Source of the DNA: an uncultured Clostridia bacterium
GTDB lineage: Bacteria; Bacillota_A; Clostridia; Christensenellales; Aristaeellaceae
Direction: 5' to 3'
Assembly: GCA_946613955.1 (NCBI GenBank)
Contig: CAMOGC010000019.1
Span: 1 to 15,352, forward strand
DNA length: 15,352 nt
Below are positions 1-8,204 of this stretch, piece after piece (the first letter of the stretch is position 1; every line of letters begins with the position of its first letter). Below the pieces are notes generated by a model that worked only from the letters and a program-made list of their open reading frames with translations, was not told the origin of the DNA and did not search any database. A program made the position numbers and the translations under genes.

Positions 1-803
1 ATGTATTCGCCTTTTTTCATCAGCTCGCCGGTTTGGGCGCGGACGATCGCCGGATATCGCATCTGATCCTGGTAGTCGGCCTCTTCGACGTTAAACAGAT
101 TTTTCCGCTCCTCTGAATAGGGAACCGCTTCCAGCCCGCATTTCCTGAGCATCATTTTGACCAGGGTGATGCCGAATCGGAGATCTTCCACTTCAGGGTG
201 ATCCACGGACGCTTCATACAGGGAAGGATACAGCCGCAGCAGGTCCGCCTCAAAATTGCCGACGTTTTCCTCGTATTCCGCAGTAAACATCTCACAGATG
301 GCCTGACTGTCAGCCAAATGATTTCTGCATTGCCGATCCAGCAGCATCCGCGCTTTATCCTGATCAATCACAAGTTCCGGTTTGGGCCTGACCGCCGCCG
401 GATCTTTTTTCTCTTTTCCTTTCACCAGTTGATAGATCGCCTGTCCCGCCGCCAGCAAAACAGAGCAAATGAGGATGAGGCTCCACTGGGTGTTTCCGGC
501 GGCCGCGCCGCTGGCGCCCGACGCGACAACAATCACGCCGGAAACAAGCGCCATCGTCAGCAAAGCCAGGGAAAGGACCGGGCTCCTGATCAGCTGGTCG
601 ATCCCCGGCTTTTGCCGCCCTTTCTCCTGAGAAACTTCTTCCCTGGCCTGAACGCATTCCAGAATCCTCAGCCCTTCCATCTGACGTTGCGCGAGAACGC
701 CGAGGATTCGTTTTTGCCGGTCATCCTTGATCTCCTGAACCTCTTTCAGTTCCAGCTGTTTCGAGTAGGTCCGCAGTTCAATCACTGCCTTCGGCATGTC
801 CAT
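1..803 (-). CDS. Membrane-anchored partner of Hsp70-like ATPase (3' end outside window)
   Basis: The frame is open from an ATG at 803 to the window edge, giving 267 codons with no stop, so the C-terminus is missing. The start has GGAGA at 811-815, seven bases upstream. Visible parts are a charged, Gln/Glu-rich helical N-terminus (about 8-62, likely coiled coil), two hydrophobic segments (about 74-94 and 107-125) separated by a short Gly/Ala/Ser turn, and a soluble domain from about 145 onward. That domain has an amphipathic stretch around RFGITLVKMMLRKCG and ends near MRYPAIVRAQTGELMKKGEY. The last stretch loosely recalls the GrpE C-terminal wedge, but this is only a resemblance. The gene begins 31 bases after the Hsp70-like gene and shares its promoter, so the two products probably act together at the membrane. 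I do not recognise the family; a nucleotide-exchange or adaptor role is inference. Confidence 0.72.
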   Translation of the reverse strand, partial: MDMPKAVIELRTYSKQLELKEVQEIKDDRQKRILGVLAQRQMEGLRILECVQAREEVSQEKGRQKPGIDQLIRSPVLSLALLTMALVSGVIVVASGASGAAAGNTQWSLILICSVLLAAGQAIYQLVKGKEKKDPAAVRPKPELVIDQDKARMLLDRQCRNHLADSQAICEMFTAEYEENVGNFEADLLRLYPSLYEASVDHPEVEDLRFGITLVKMMLRKCGLEAVPYSEERKNLFNVEEADYQDQMRYPAIVRAQTGELMKKGEY

Positions 804-834
804 CGATTGATCTCCTTTGTTCCTGTTTGCCGTC

Positions 835-2775
835 TTACGATTCCATGTACTGCTCCACCCGCCCCGCGGCTTCAGAAAGCGTGGCGTCAATGCATTGGCT
901 TACCTGCGCAACCAGATCCTCGGCCATCTTCGGGTTCTTCAGCATGCCTTCCTGAATGTTTTTCTCAATCTTCATCCTGTTCTCCTCGGAGAGGATGGAT
1001 TCCGTCCGGAACAGGCGGCGCAGCGGACCGGGGATGTTCAGATTCATAATCGCTTCCGTAGCTTTTCCTTTGCCCAGAAGGATGGCGGCAATCGCGATGA
1101 TTGCGCCCAGCACGATGCCAACAGGCCCCGTCGCCAGGAGCGCAATGCCGCTTCCGCCGCAGATCAGTCCGACCGTAATGACCAGCACGATGCCCGCGAT
1201 CGCCTGCAGATTGTTGATGGACTGGATCGTCAGTCTGACATTTCCGCCGGAATAGCCGCGGATGCTTAATTCTTTCTGATCGATCGTAAACGGAACGTCA
1301 TGCCTGAGGGAAATGCTGTTGATGTCCTCTTCCACAGCCCGGATGATGCCGCTGCTCCAGGTGTTGACCGGCTCTTCAATTTCCTTCTGCATCGTATCCG
1401 AGCGCAGGTATTCTTTGATTTCGTTTTCCACCGATCTCTGAAAATCGTTCAGCGTCTGAAAGCGTCCTTTTTTCCAGCTTTCAAACGCGGGCGCGACGCA
1501 TTGATCCATGACCGCGTCCAAAAGGGGGCGCGTAATCTTCTCCGCCAGACTCGGAATCGAGCGCTTCACCAGCTCCTCTACGGCCGGGCCGGCCGCGTAC
1601 TCACGGACTTCCCGGATGCAGGCGGTCATCTTCTCATCCGCTTTTCCGACAAATACCAGTCCCCTCGAGATATCGTATTCCGGCTTTTTGCTGCAGATCA
1701 GCCGGGCGCCTTTGAACTGCTTTTCGCACATTTCGCGGAAAAAGGACATTCTGGAGGGGCCCCCGGTCAGGATCACCAGATCCGGCTTCTTCTGTCTGCT
1801 GATCGTATCGCAAACCGAGACCAGGCTGTCCTGAAGCCGGCTTTCAAAGCTCTGTCCGTTCAGCAGAGGATGCGGCCTTGTGATAATCCATTCCTCCACG
1901 ATCATGGGGGAAATCTGAAGCATCACGCGGTAGGCGCCACCATCCCCAAAGAGCGTCACCCGCTTTTCCAGGCTGGAATTATCCTTCAGAAAATCCTCTT
2001 CATGCTCGAAATAATACTCTTTCAGCTCCCTGGCCGCGAGCATCAGCTTTCCTTTTTTCGCGGGGCAGCGCTCAATCATTTTTTCAATGATCTGCACATT
2101 CTCCGGATCATGTTCTTTCTGAAGCTCCAGGGACCGGAGAACGATCAGCTCGTCCATCAGGCCGCCGCCCAGCAGAATATTCCCGGCGGTTGTCACCCCG
2201 TATTCATGGCCGTCCAGCACGTAGGCAAAATCGAGGGTTGAGGAGCCGATATCGATGACCAGCATCGTCTGGCCCTCGAGATTCGGATCAATCGCGTTTT
2301 CCCTGCTGTGCAGCACGTTTTCAAACGCGGCGCGGGATTCCGAAACAATACGCACGTTTTTCATGCCGGCTTTGATCATCAGCTGGCGATAGCGTTCGCG
2401 CTCCTCTGGACTCCATCCGGCCGGGCAGCCAACAAGGAAGCAGCTCTTTTCCTCATCATCCACGAAGGGACCCGCGGAGGGATTTTTCCGCACCTCTTCC
2501 AGGATTCCCTTCACAAAATCCAGAATGATCTGATCCGTTTCAGGCTGATTCTCCAGGAAATGCCGCTTAAAGCATACATTCACGTCCTGAAGTTTTTCAT
2601 CCTGCGTCTGTTTGACCATGTCTCCTATGATGATGCGCCCATCCAGCTTCGCGACCGCGCTGAGGAAGCTTCCTTTTCCGCTGATGGGAATCACATTGAC
2701 GATGCCGGTTCCCGCGTCCCTGGACCAATGCACACAGCTTTCTCCATCTCCCAGATCCAAACCGAAGTAAACCAA
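835..2775 (-). CDS. Hsp70-fold (actin-like) ATPase with C-terminal membrane segment
   Basis: The product is 646 residues from a TTG at 2775, which follows AGGGG at 2785-2789 with a nine-base spacer. An upstream in-frame TTG at 2853 lies inside the promoter and is rejected. The nucleotide-binding fold is intact: phosphate-1 loop DLGDGES (7-13), phosphate-2 DIGSSTLD (175-182), an LLGGGLMDE segment near 201-209 and an adenosine motif TGGPSRM (337-343). Residues about 385-520 are helical and charged. The usual Hsp70 beta-sandwich substrate domain is not seen. Instead there is a Gly/Ala/Ile-rich hydrophobic stretch (about 525-567) able to form a membrane hairpin, then a charged helical tail to 646. 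This tail layout resembles the membrane end of dynamin-like GTPases, which is inference. The DnaK family fold is well supported, but the substrate and role are unknown. It is first gene of an operon with the membrane protein downstream. Confidence 0.85.
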   Translation of the reverse strand: MVYFGLDLGDGESCVHWSRDAGTGIVNVIPISGKGSFLSAVAKLDGRIIIGDMVKQTQDEKLQDVNVCFKRHFLENQPETDQIILDFVKGILEEVRKNPSAGPFVDDEEKSCFLVGCPAGWSPEERERYRQLMIKAGMKNVRIVSESRAAFENVLHSRENAIDPNLEGQTMLVIDIGSSTLDFAYVLDGHEYGVTTAGNILLGGGLMDELIVLRSLELQKEHDPENVQIIEKMIERCPAKKGKLMLAARELKEYYFEHEEDFLKDNSSLEKRVTLFGDGGAYRVMLQISPMIVEEWIITRPHPLLNGQSFESRLQDSLVSVCDTISRQKKPDLVILTGGPSRMSFFREMCEKQFKGARLICSKKPEYDISRGLVFVGKADEKMTACIREVREYAAGPAVEELVKRSIPSLAEKITRPLLDAVMDQCVAPAFESWKKGRFQTLNDFQRSVENEIKEYLRSDTMQKEIEEPVNTWSSGIIRAVEEDINSISLRHDVPFTIDQKELSIRGYSGGNVRLTIQSINNLQAIAGIVLVITVGLICGGSGIALLATGPVGIVLGAIIAIAAILLGKGKATEAIMNLNIPGPLRRLFRTESILSEENRMKIEKNIQEGMLKNPKMAEDLVAQVSQCIDATLSEAAGRVEQYMES

Positions 2776-2830
2776 TTTGTTCTGCCCCTTTCTTCGAGCA
2801 TTGTCGGTTCCTGTTGCCGAGTGCAGGACA

Positions 2831-2860
2831 AGTATAATATTTTTTTCCTTCAAATGGCAA
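2831..2860 (-). promoter_or_regulatory. Sigma-A promoter for Hsp70-like operon
   Basis: Read on the minus strand, TTGCCA (2855-2860) and TATACT (2831-2836) are separated by 18 bases, with A-rich tracts between and upstream of the -35 box that could act as an UP element. Transcription would start near 2824, leaving a leader of about 50 bases before the TTG at 2775. This placement excludes the farther upstream TTG at 2853 as the start. Confidence 0.75.
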
Positions 2861-2992
2861 TGGTTCCGGTTGTTTTTTTCTATATATTCCCTCTGCAGCG
2901 CGAACCTAATAAGCCTGTCCGCCGGGCCGATGTGTGCTGAGCGTCCCCGCGGGACTCATCGATCCCGGGAATCGGGGGCAGGATCGGGAAGC

Positions 2993-3011
2993 GGCCGGAG
3001 TCACCCCGGCC
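2993..3011 (-). terminator. Possible weak hairpin terminator after GGDEF gene
   Basis: GGCCGG (2993-2998) pairs with CCGGCC (3006-3011) around a seven-base loop, ending directly at the stop codon of the sensor-GGDEF gene. No T-tract follows on the minus strand, so intrinsic termination would be poor. The rest of 2861-2992 holds AT-rich sequence upstream of the Hsp70 promoter and short GC palindromes, with no convincing gene. Confidence 0.35.
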
Positions 3012-3012
3012 A

Positions 3013-4920
3013 CTAGGCGGGCGCTCCCGGGTGTTTTTTATGCTTTTTGATTTCATACATGCAGGCGTCGGCCCCCTGCAGGCATTTTTCCAGGCTCAGG
3101 GGGTTGTCAGGGGTTCGGATAAACTCCCCGGCGGACAGGCTCAGGGGGCAGGGCAGCTCGGAAGAAGCGTTATAGGCTTCCAGCCGCTCCTTCATCTTTG
3201 CCTTCAGATCCCGTCCGTCCGCCTCGCCGAAGACGATGAATTCGTCCCCGCCGTAGCGCATGCGGAAATCCTCCGCCTCGCAGATTTCCATCAGGATCCG
3301 CGCCGCCGCCCGCAGGGCCCGGTCTCCGGCCTCATGGCCGTATTGGTCGTTGATTTTCTTCATCTCGTCGATATCCACAAACAGGAACCGGACGCTTTTT
3401 CCCTCCCGCACCAGCCGGTCGAAGAGGGGCTGTCCTGCCCGCTCCAGACCGAAGCGGTTATACAGCCCCGTCAGCTGGTCCGTGACATAGAGGCTGTTCA
3501 GCCTCCCGTTCAGGGCGTTCATGATCTGGCGCTGGCGGACGGTTTCCAGGGCCAGCACGATCAGGTTCATGATGCTTTCATGCAGGTTCAGCTCCGCCGC
3601 CGCGGAGGTGCCCCGCATCATCAGCACGCCCACCATGACCTTGCCGTATCGCAGAGGATAATACATGGTCATCCGCCCGGAGGTCAGGGTGGAGGGGGAA
3701 TTGCGGCGCTGGGTCTGGCCCACGTGATAGCATTTGTACTGCTTCCGGGCCCCCGCCCTTTTGGCCGAATCCGCCGTCAGCATAAAGGTGCCCGAATAGC
3801 TGCCCTCCGTCAGATCCCGGTTTTCTCCCCGGGCCGCGGCCACGATGCTGTCATAGTATTTCTTGTCCAGATAGATCCGGATATCCCCGGCGCCGAAAAT
3901 ATCCTTGTGATTTTCCACCGCGGCCATGACGTCCTGCAGGCTTTCGGCCCGGGCGAGGGCGGCGGACATTTTGTCCTGCGTCAGATAGAAGCTGCGCAGG
4001 AACTGGGACTGGCGGTAGAACCGGTCCTTGATCCGGATCACCTCCGCCTCCTCATCCCCCGCGCATCCGCAGGTTCCCGTCATCTGGGGCCGGGTCCGGT
4101 TATAGGAAAGGGCCGGCGGCGTCCGCCCGTCGATCATGTCCATGACCGTGTCCATCGCCAGGCGGGCCATGTCGCTGAAGTTCCGGTCCACCGTCGCCAG
4201 CCGGGGCGTGCAGAGGGAGGCGCTGAAGATCCCGTCGTACCCGGTCACGATCAAATCCCCCGGCACCCGCATGGGGGAATCCCGCAGGATGTTCAGCACC
4301 CCGAGGGCCATATCGTCGTTGGCGCAGATCAGGGCGTCGGGCTTTTCGGCGGCGGCCAGCAGCATATGGCCGGCGCTCTCCCCGGAATAGGCCTTCCAGT
4401 TGCCGTCGATCGTGCGGATGTTTTCCTTCGGAATGCCGGCGGCCCCGCAGGCGTCCTCAAAGCCCTTCCGACGAAGCACCGCCTCGCCATCTTCGTCGTA
4501 TTCCTCCGCGCCCTTCAAAAACCACAGCTTCCGGGCCCCGTGCTTTTCGATCACATGGCGGGTAAGCTCCTCGAAATCATGCCGGTCGTCGGTTCCAAGC
4601 TCCGGCAGCCCCGCCAGCGGCGCCCCGATGGAAACGGCCGGAATCCCCCTGGCCTTGACCCTCCCGGCCAGCTCGTCGAGCATATCCTTTTTCACGATCT
4701 GGTGCGTCTGGATAATCACGCCGTCATATTGATCCAGATCCGCCAGATGGTAGATCTCATAGACGCAGGCGTCGTCGATGACCGTTTCGTCGATGCCGAA
4801 GCAGTCGAACACCCGGACGTTGACGTCCGGATGGGAGTCCAGATAGGCGGAAACGCCCCGCAGGGTTTCCCCTACCAGCTCATAATTCCAGTCGGCGGTG
4901 AAGAATGCGATCTGGCGCAT
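3013..4920 (-). CDS. Cytoplasmic periplasmic-binding-protein-like sensor fused to GGDEF diguanylate cyclase
   Basis: The product is 635 residues, starting at an ATG with AGGAG (4930-4934) nine bases upstream. Residues 1 to about 290 match the LacI/GalR-type sugar-binding fold, with stretches such as [15 protein letters not shown] and VTGYDGI, but there is no N-terminal helix-turn-helix and no signal peptide. The sensor is therefore probably cytoplasmic and not a DNA-binding repressor. A middle region (about 300-460) looks like a GAF-type or linker domain. The C-terminus (about 465-635) is a GGDEF domain with DQLTGLYNR near its start, [10 protein letters not shown] for metal binding, and an intact active site RYGGDEF (GGDEF at 557-561). 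The inhibitory I-site position, usually RxxD, reads EAED, so product feedback inhibition may be lost. It is predicted to make c-di-GMP in response to a small ligand, perhaps a sugar. It is divergent from purC. Confidence 0.9.
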   Translation of the reverse strand: MRQIAFFTADWNYELVGETLRGVSAYLDSHPDVNVRVFDCFGIDETVIDDACVYEIYHLADLDQYDGVIIQTHQIVKKDMLDELAGRVKARGIPAVSIGAPLAGLPELGTDDRHDFEELTRHVIEKHGARKLWFLKGAEEYDEDGEAVLRRKGFEDACGAAGIPKENIRTIDGNWKAYSGESAGHMLLAAAEKPDALICANDDMALGVLNILRDSPMRVPGDLIVTGYDGIFSASLCTPRLATVDRNFSDMARLAMDTVMDMIDGRTPPALSYNRTRPQMTGTCGCAGDEEAEVIRIKDRFYRQSQFLRSFYLTQDKMSAALARAESLQDVMAAVENHKDIFGAGDIRIYLDKKYYDSIVAAARGENRDLTEGSYSGTFMLTADSAKRAGARKQYKCYHVGQTQRRNSPSTLTSGRMTMYYPLRYGKVMVGVLMMRGTSAAAELNLHESIMNLIVLALETVRQRQIMNALNGRLNSLYVTDQLTGLYNRFGLERAGQPLFDRLVREGKSVRFLFVDIDEMKKINDQYGHEAGDRALRAAARILMEICEAEDFRMRYGGDEFIVFGEADGRDLKAKMKERLEAYNASSELPCPLSLSAGEFIRTPDNPLSLEKCLQGADACMYEIKKHKKHPGAPA

Positions 4921-4967
4921 AGCGTACCACTCCTGCCTGTTTGTCCTGTCGGTTTCGGATTGCCTTG

Positions 4968-4996
4968 ATTATATCCTCATTCCGCCCAAACCGCAA
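4968..4996 (-). promoter_or_regulatory. Promoter of sensor-GGDEF gene
   Basis: On the minus strand TTGCGG (4991-4996), a 17-base spacer and a perfect TATAAT (4968-4973) lie upstream of the gene. The predicted leader is about 40 bases. Its -35 box is 33 bases from that of the divergent purC promoter. Confidence 0.8.
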
Positions 4997-5029
4997 GAAA
5001 AACCTTGCCCGGCGGGGGGCCGCGCTTCC

Positions 5030-5058
5030 TTGACAAACAGGGCCGGAGGGAATAGAAT
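5030..5058 (+). promoter_or_regulatory. Promoter of purC
   Basis: A perfect TTGACA (5030-5035) is followed after 17 bases by TAGAAT (5053-5058). The start would fall near 5065, giving a leader of about 60 bases. I see no purine riboswitch fold in that short leader. A repressor site could sit between the two divergent -35 boxes, but none is recognisable. Confidence 0.82.
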
Positions 5059-5125
5059 GTGCGGGATGTCCGGTCAAAGCGCCGGGCAGCGGAAAACGAA
5101 GGCAGACCGACAGGAGGAGGATCCC

Positions 5126-5833
5126 ATGAAAAAGCTGGAGCAGCTCTACGAAGGAAAAGCCAAGAAGGTTTTCGCGACCGATGATCCGAATGTGGTGCTC
5201 GTTTCGTATAAGGACGACGCCACCGCCTTTAACGGCCAGAAAAAGGGCACCATTCAGGGAAAAGGCGTCATCAACAACCGGATGAGCAATTTTCTGATGA
5301 AGGTGTTGGAAAAGGACGGGATCCCGACCCATTACATCGAGGAGCTGAACGACCGGGAGACCCTGGTCAAAAAGGTTTCCATCGTGCCGCTGGAGGTCAT
5401 CGTGCGCAATGTGGCGGCCGGCAGCCTGTCCAAGCGCCTGGGCGTCCCGGAGGGAACGCCGCTGCGCAAGCCGGTGCTGGAATACTGCTATAAGGACGAC
5501 GCCCTGGGCGATCCCATGGTTAACGAGTATCACATCGCCGCCATGGGCTGGGCGGATGAGGAAACGATGAAGGGCATCGCGACCTACGCCCTGCGGATCA
5601 ACGAGCTGCTGAAGGCGTATTTCAAAAACGCCGGCGTGGATCTGATCGATTTCAAGCTGGAGTTCGGCATCACGGCGGACGGAACCCTCGTTCTGGCCGA
5701 CGAGATCAGCCCCGACACCTGCCGCTTCTGGGACAGCAAGACCCATGAAAAGCTGGATAAGGACCGGTTCCGCCGGGATCTGGGCGGCGTGGAGGAAGCC
5801 TATCAGGAAATGCGGAGGCGCCTCGGCTTCTGA
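5126..5833 (+). CDS. purC: Phosphoribosylaminoimidazole-succinocarboxamide synthase (SAICAR synthetase)
   Basis: PurC joins CAIR and aspartate using ATP to form SAICAR in de novo purine synthesis, in the cytoplasm. The 235-residue product has the normal bacterial length. The ATP-binding start [10 protein letters not shown] is at 7-16. Both family signatures are visible: [14 protein letters not shown], and LIDFKLEFG, with [12 protein letters not shown] after it. The ATG at 5126 is preceded by a doubled GGAGG (5112-5120); an open frame continues upstream but has no supported start. No other pur gene is nearby. The gene stands alone between its own promoter and a terminator, so it is a single-gene unit, unlike the usual pur operon. 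Confidence 0.97.
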   Translation: MKKLEQLYEGKAKKVFATDDPNVVLVSYKDDATAFNGQKKGTIQGKGVINNRMSNFLMKVLEKDGIPTHYIEELNDRETLVKKVSIVPLEVIVRNVAAGSLSKRLGVPEGTPLRKPVLEYCYKDDALGDPMVNEYHIAAMGWADEETMKGIATYALRINELLKAYFKNAGVDLIDFKLEFGITADGTLVLADEISPDTCRFWDSKTHEKLDKDRFRRDLGGVEEAYQEMRRRLGF

Positions 5834-5839
5834 CGCGTC

Positions 5840-5873
5840 CCGGCCCGCCTGGCGTTTCGCTCCGGCGGGCCGG
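5840..5873 (+). other. Strong hairpin after purC
   Basis: Ten bases CCGGCCCGCC (5840-5849) pair perfectly with GGCGGGCCGG (5864-5873) around a 14-base loop, six bases after the purC stop. There is no clean U-tract immediately after, so it may protect the mRNA 3' end or assist the terminator at 5907-5943. Confidence 0.6.
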
Positions 5874-5906
5874 CCGATCTTCCTTTTCAAAAGAAACCCT
5901 TTCGAT

Positions 5907-5943
5907 AAAAACCGGGCTCGGCCTTGGCCGCGCCCGGTTTTTT
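5907..5943. terminator. Bidirectional terminator between purC and glycosyltransferase gene
   Basis: CCGGGC and GCCCGG form a stem flanked by AAAAA on the left and TTTTTT on the right, with extra pairing of the A and T tracts. It works in both directions and serves convergent purC and the GT2 gene. The remaining 5944-6054 shows nothing convincing. Confidence 0.88.
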
Positions 5944-6054
5944 CTGTCTGTATGCTGGTTTTCTCCGTCTGCCCCGTCCATATGGCCGCGTTCCGGTTGC
6001 TTCATGTCTGAAAAAGACGTCTCCGCCGGCGGCCGGGCGAAACCGCTTTTTTGC

Positions 6055-6873
6055 TCAGGAATTCAGCGTCGCCCGGAACAGATACAGCCACAGGGTTTTC
6101 CGATACTGCTCATAGGCGCCCCGCTCCTGAAAAAGGTTCCGCAGCCCGCGATACAGGCGCATTTTGGCCTTCAGGTTCCGGATGGGATGCTGGAAACTGT
6201 CCCAGGTCTGGGAAAAGGTCATGCTGTGGGGATGGCGGACATAGCAATACACATTGTCCCGGGAGAAGGTGATTTTCTCCGCCTCCTTCAGGTATTCGCA
6301 GACGAAGAGGAAGTCCTCCCCGTAGCCCAGCCCGCCCTCGAAGCGGATGGGCTTCTTTTCGATCAGATCCCGACGGAACAGCTTGTTCCACAGCACGCCG
6401 CAGAAAAAGCTGTTGGCGTATTTGTTCAGGAAGGGCAGAAAGCGATCCACCGTCAGGGTCTCGTCCCGATCGGCCAGGTTGGCGCGAATGACCAGCTCGC
6501 CCACGTGCTGCTCATATCCGGCGATCACCAGGTCGCTGCCGTTTTCCTTCGCCCGGGCATAGAGCCGCGCGATGGAATCCGCCGGCAGAATGTCGTCCGC
6601 GTCCACAAAGCGGACCCATTCGCCCCGGCATTCCGCCAGCCCCCGGTTTCGGGCGGCGGACACCCCGGCGTTGGGCTGATGAATCGCCCGGACCCGGGGA
6701 TCCTTTTTCTCCCAGGCCTCGGCGATCTCTCCGGTGCCGTCCGGGCTGCCGTCGTCGACGACAAAAATCTCCAGGTTTTTCCAGCTTTGCGCGCAGACGC
6801 TTTCCAGGCATCTGTTCAGCCGTTTTTCAGCTTTGTAAGCCGGAATCACTACGCTGATCAGCGGTTCATCCAA
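6055..6873 (-). CDS. Family 2 glycosyltransferase
   Basis: This is a GT-A fold, inverting glycosyltransferase of about 272 residues. Visible motifs are ISVVIPAYKAEKRL near the N-terminus, FVVDDGSPDGT (DDGS at about 40-43), GVSAARNRGL, the metal-binding VDADD (about 91-94) and an acidic GYGEDFLF that fits the catalytic base region. There are no obvious membrane helices, so it likely works at the cytoplasmic face on a lipid-linked or polymer acceptor; donor and acceptor are unknown. I chose the TTG at 6873, where homology begins, with GGGGAGG ten bases upstream. An ATG at 6960 would add a 29-residue Arg-rich extension with a poor ribosome site. It lies after the flavodiiron gene with a 136-base gap and shares the convergent terminator with purC. 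A role in wall polysaccharide or exopolysaccharide is inference. Confidence 0.9.
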   Translation of the reverse strand: MDEPLISVVIPAYKAEKRLNRCLESVCAQSWKNLEIFVVDDGSPDGTGEIAEAWEKKDPRVRAIHQPNAGVSAARNRGLAECRGEWVRFVDADDILPADSIARLYARAKENGSDLVIAGYEQHVGELVIRANLADRDETLTVDRFLPFLNKYANSFFCGVLWNKLFRRDLIEKKPIRFEGGLGYGEDFLFVCEYLKEAEKITFSRDNVYCYVRHPHSMTFSQTWDSFQHPIRNLKAKMRLYRGLRNLFQERGAYEQYRKTLWLYLFRATLNS

Positions 6874-7009
6874 TGACGGCCATCCTCCCCTTCTTTCTTC
6901 TCGGCGGCACCGTGGCCGCCGGGTCCGTTCATCCTCGATGCCGGATCGCGCCTCAGCCATCCCGCGGGCCTGTTTCGCTCCGTCCGCGTCGCGGCGGCCC
7001 TTCCGTCCC

Positions 7010-8170
7010 TTACTCCGCCATCAGCGCGTCCGCCAGGGCATCCAGCTGGGCGAGGCTGGCTTCGTTGAGGGCGGAGGTGATTTTGACTTCCGGCTCCAGG
7101 AAGGTCAGATCCTTGCATCCCGCCAGCAGCGCCTTCATGCCCTTGGCCGCCGTGGGCGCCCAGGTACCGTTTTCGATCAGGCCGATCCGGCGGCCCCGGA
7201 AGTTCCGCTCCGCCAGATCCAGCAGGAATTCCCGCATGAAGGGGAAAATGTCGGCGTTATAGGTGGTCGTAGCGAACACCGCCGTGCCGTAGCGGAAGGT
7301 ATCCTCCACCGCCTCCGCCCGGTCGCACCGGGCCAGATCGTTGACCGCCACCTTCGGGCAGCCCCGGGTCCGCAGCTTTTCGGCCAGCAGCTCCGCGGCC
7401 TCCTTCGTATGGCCGTAGACGGAGGTATAGTTGATGACGATGCCGGGGCTTTCGATCCCGTAGGAGGACCAGGTCTGATACAGGCCCAGATAATACCCCA
7501 GATCCTCGCTGAGCACCGGCCCGTGGAGGGGGCAGATGGTTTTGATTTCCAGCCCCGTCAGCTTCTTCATCAGCGCCTGCACCTGGGCGCCGTATTTGCC
7601 GACGATGCCGAAGTAGTACCGCCGCGCCTCGCAGGCCCAGTCCTCCGCCTCCCGGTCCAGCGCGCCGAACTTGCCGAAGGCGTCGGCGGAGAACAGGGTG
7701 CCGGAGAGGCTGTCGAAGGTCATGACAACCTCCGGCCAGTGCACCATGGGGGCGGTATAGAAGGTCAGCGTATGCCGCCCCAGCTCCAGCTGGCTCTTCT
7801 CGGCCAGCACGATTTTCCGCTCGCCCGGATCCGCCCCGTAAAACTGGCTCATCATGGCGAAGGCCTTGGCGGACGCGGCCACCTTCGCCTTCGGGTATTT
7901 TTCCAGGAACAGCGGGATATTCGCGGAATGATCCGGCTCCATATGCTGGACGATCAGGAAATCCGGCTCCCGCCCGGCCAGGGCCTTCTCCAGGTTCTCC
8001 ATCCATTCCTTTCCGAAATGCCGGTCGACCGTATCCATGACGGCGATCTTCTCATCCAGGATCACATAGGAATTGTAGGCCATCCCGTCGGGCACGATAT
8101 ACTGCCCCTCGAACAGATCCAGGTCGTGGTCGTTAACGCCGATATACCGGATATCCTCATGCAGTTTCAT
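7010..8170 (-). CDS. fprA: A-type flavodiiron protein (FprA family)
   Basis: Flavodiiron proteins reduce O2 to water or NO to N2O in anaerobes, using electrons from rubredoxin or similar carriers. The 386-residue product has the two expected parts: a metallo-beta-lactamase-like diiron domain (1 to about 245) and a flavodoxin domain (about 245-386). The iron ligands look complete: His76, Glu78, Asp80 and His81 in HMEPDH, His144 in VHWPE, Asp163 in SADAFG and His216 in LHGP. The FMN phosphate loop TSVYGHT is at about 249-255. The ATG at 8170 is chosen with AGGAGG at 8181-8186, ten bases upstream; an in-frame TTG at 8177-8179 is too close to that site. No rubredoxin domain is fused and no rubredoxin gene is adjacent. 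O2 versus NO preference cannot be told from sequence. Confidence 0.95.
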   Translation of the reverse strand: MKLHEDIRYIGVNDHDLDLFEGQYIVPDGMAYNSYVILDEKIAVMDTVDRHFGKEWMENLEKALAGREPDFLIVQHMEPDHSANIPLFLEKYPKAKVAASAKAFAMMSQFYGADPGERKIVLAEKSQLELGRHTLTFYTAPMVHWPEVVMTFDSLSGTLFSADAFGKFGALDREAEDWACEARRYYFGIVGKYGAQVQALMKKLTGLEIKTICPLHGPVLSEDLGYYLGLYQTWSSYGIESPGIVINYTSVYGHTKEAAELLAEKLRTRGCPKVAVNDLARCDRAEAVEDTFRYGTAVFATTTYNADIFPFMREFLLDLAERNFRGRRIGLIENGTWAPTAAKGMKALLAGCKDLTFLEPEVKITSALNEASLAQLDALADALMAE

Positions 8171-8204
8171 GGGTTTCAATCCTCCTCATCCTCAAAGTCC
8201 CAAC

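Noticed and set aside
3013..4920. LacI-family transcription repressor
   Set aside because: There is no helix-turn-helix at the N-terminus, and the C-terminus is a GGDEF domain.
3031..4968. Plus-strand open frame of 645 codons
   Set aside because: It is exactly antisense to the sensor-GGDEF gene, rich in Gly/His/Pro/Arg, with no domain motif or ribosome site; it arises from GC-rich third positions.
5059..5125. Purine riboswitch before purC
   Set aside because: The leader is only about 60 bases, and no conserved aptamer core could be seen.
6874..6960. ATG start of the glycosyltransferase at 6960
   Set aside because: The added 29 residues are Arg-rich with no family similarity, and the ATG lacks a good ribosome site, unlike TTG 6873.
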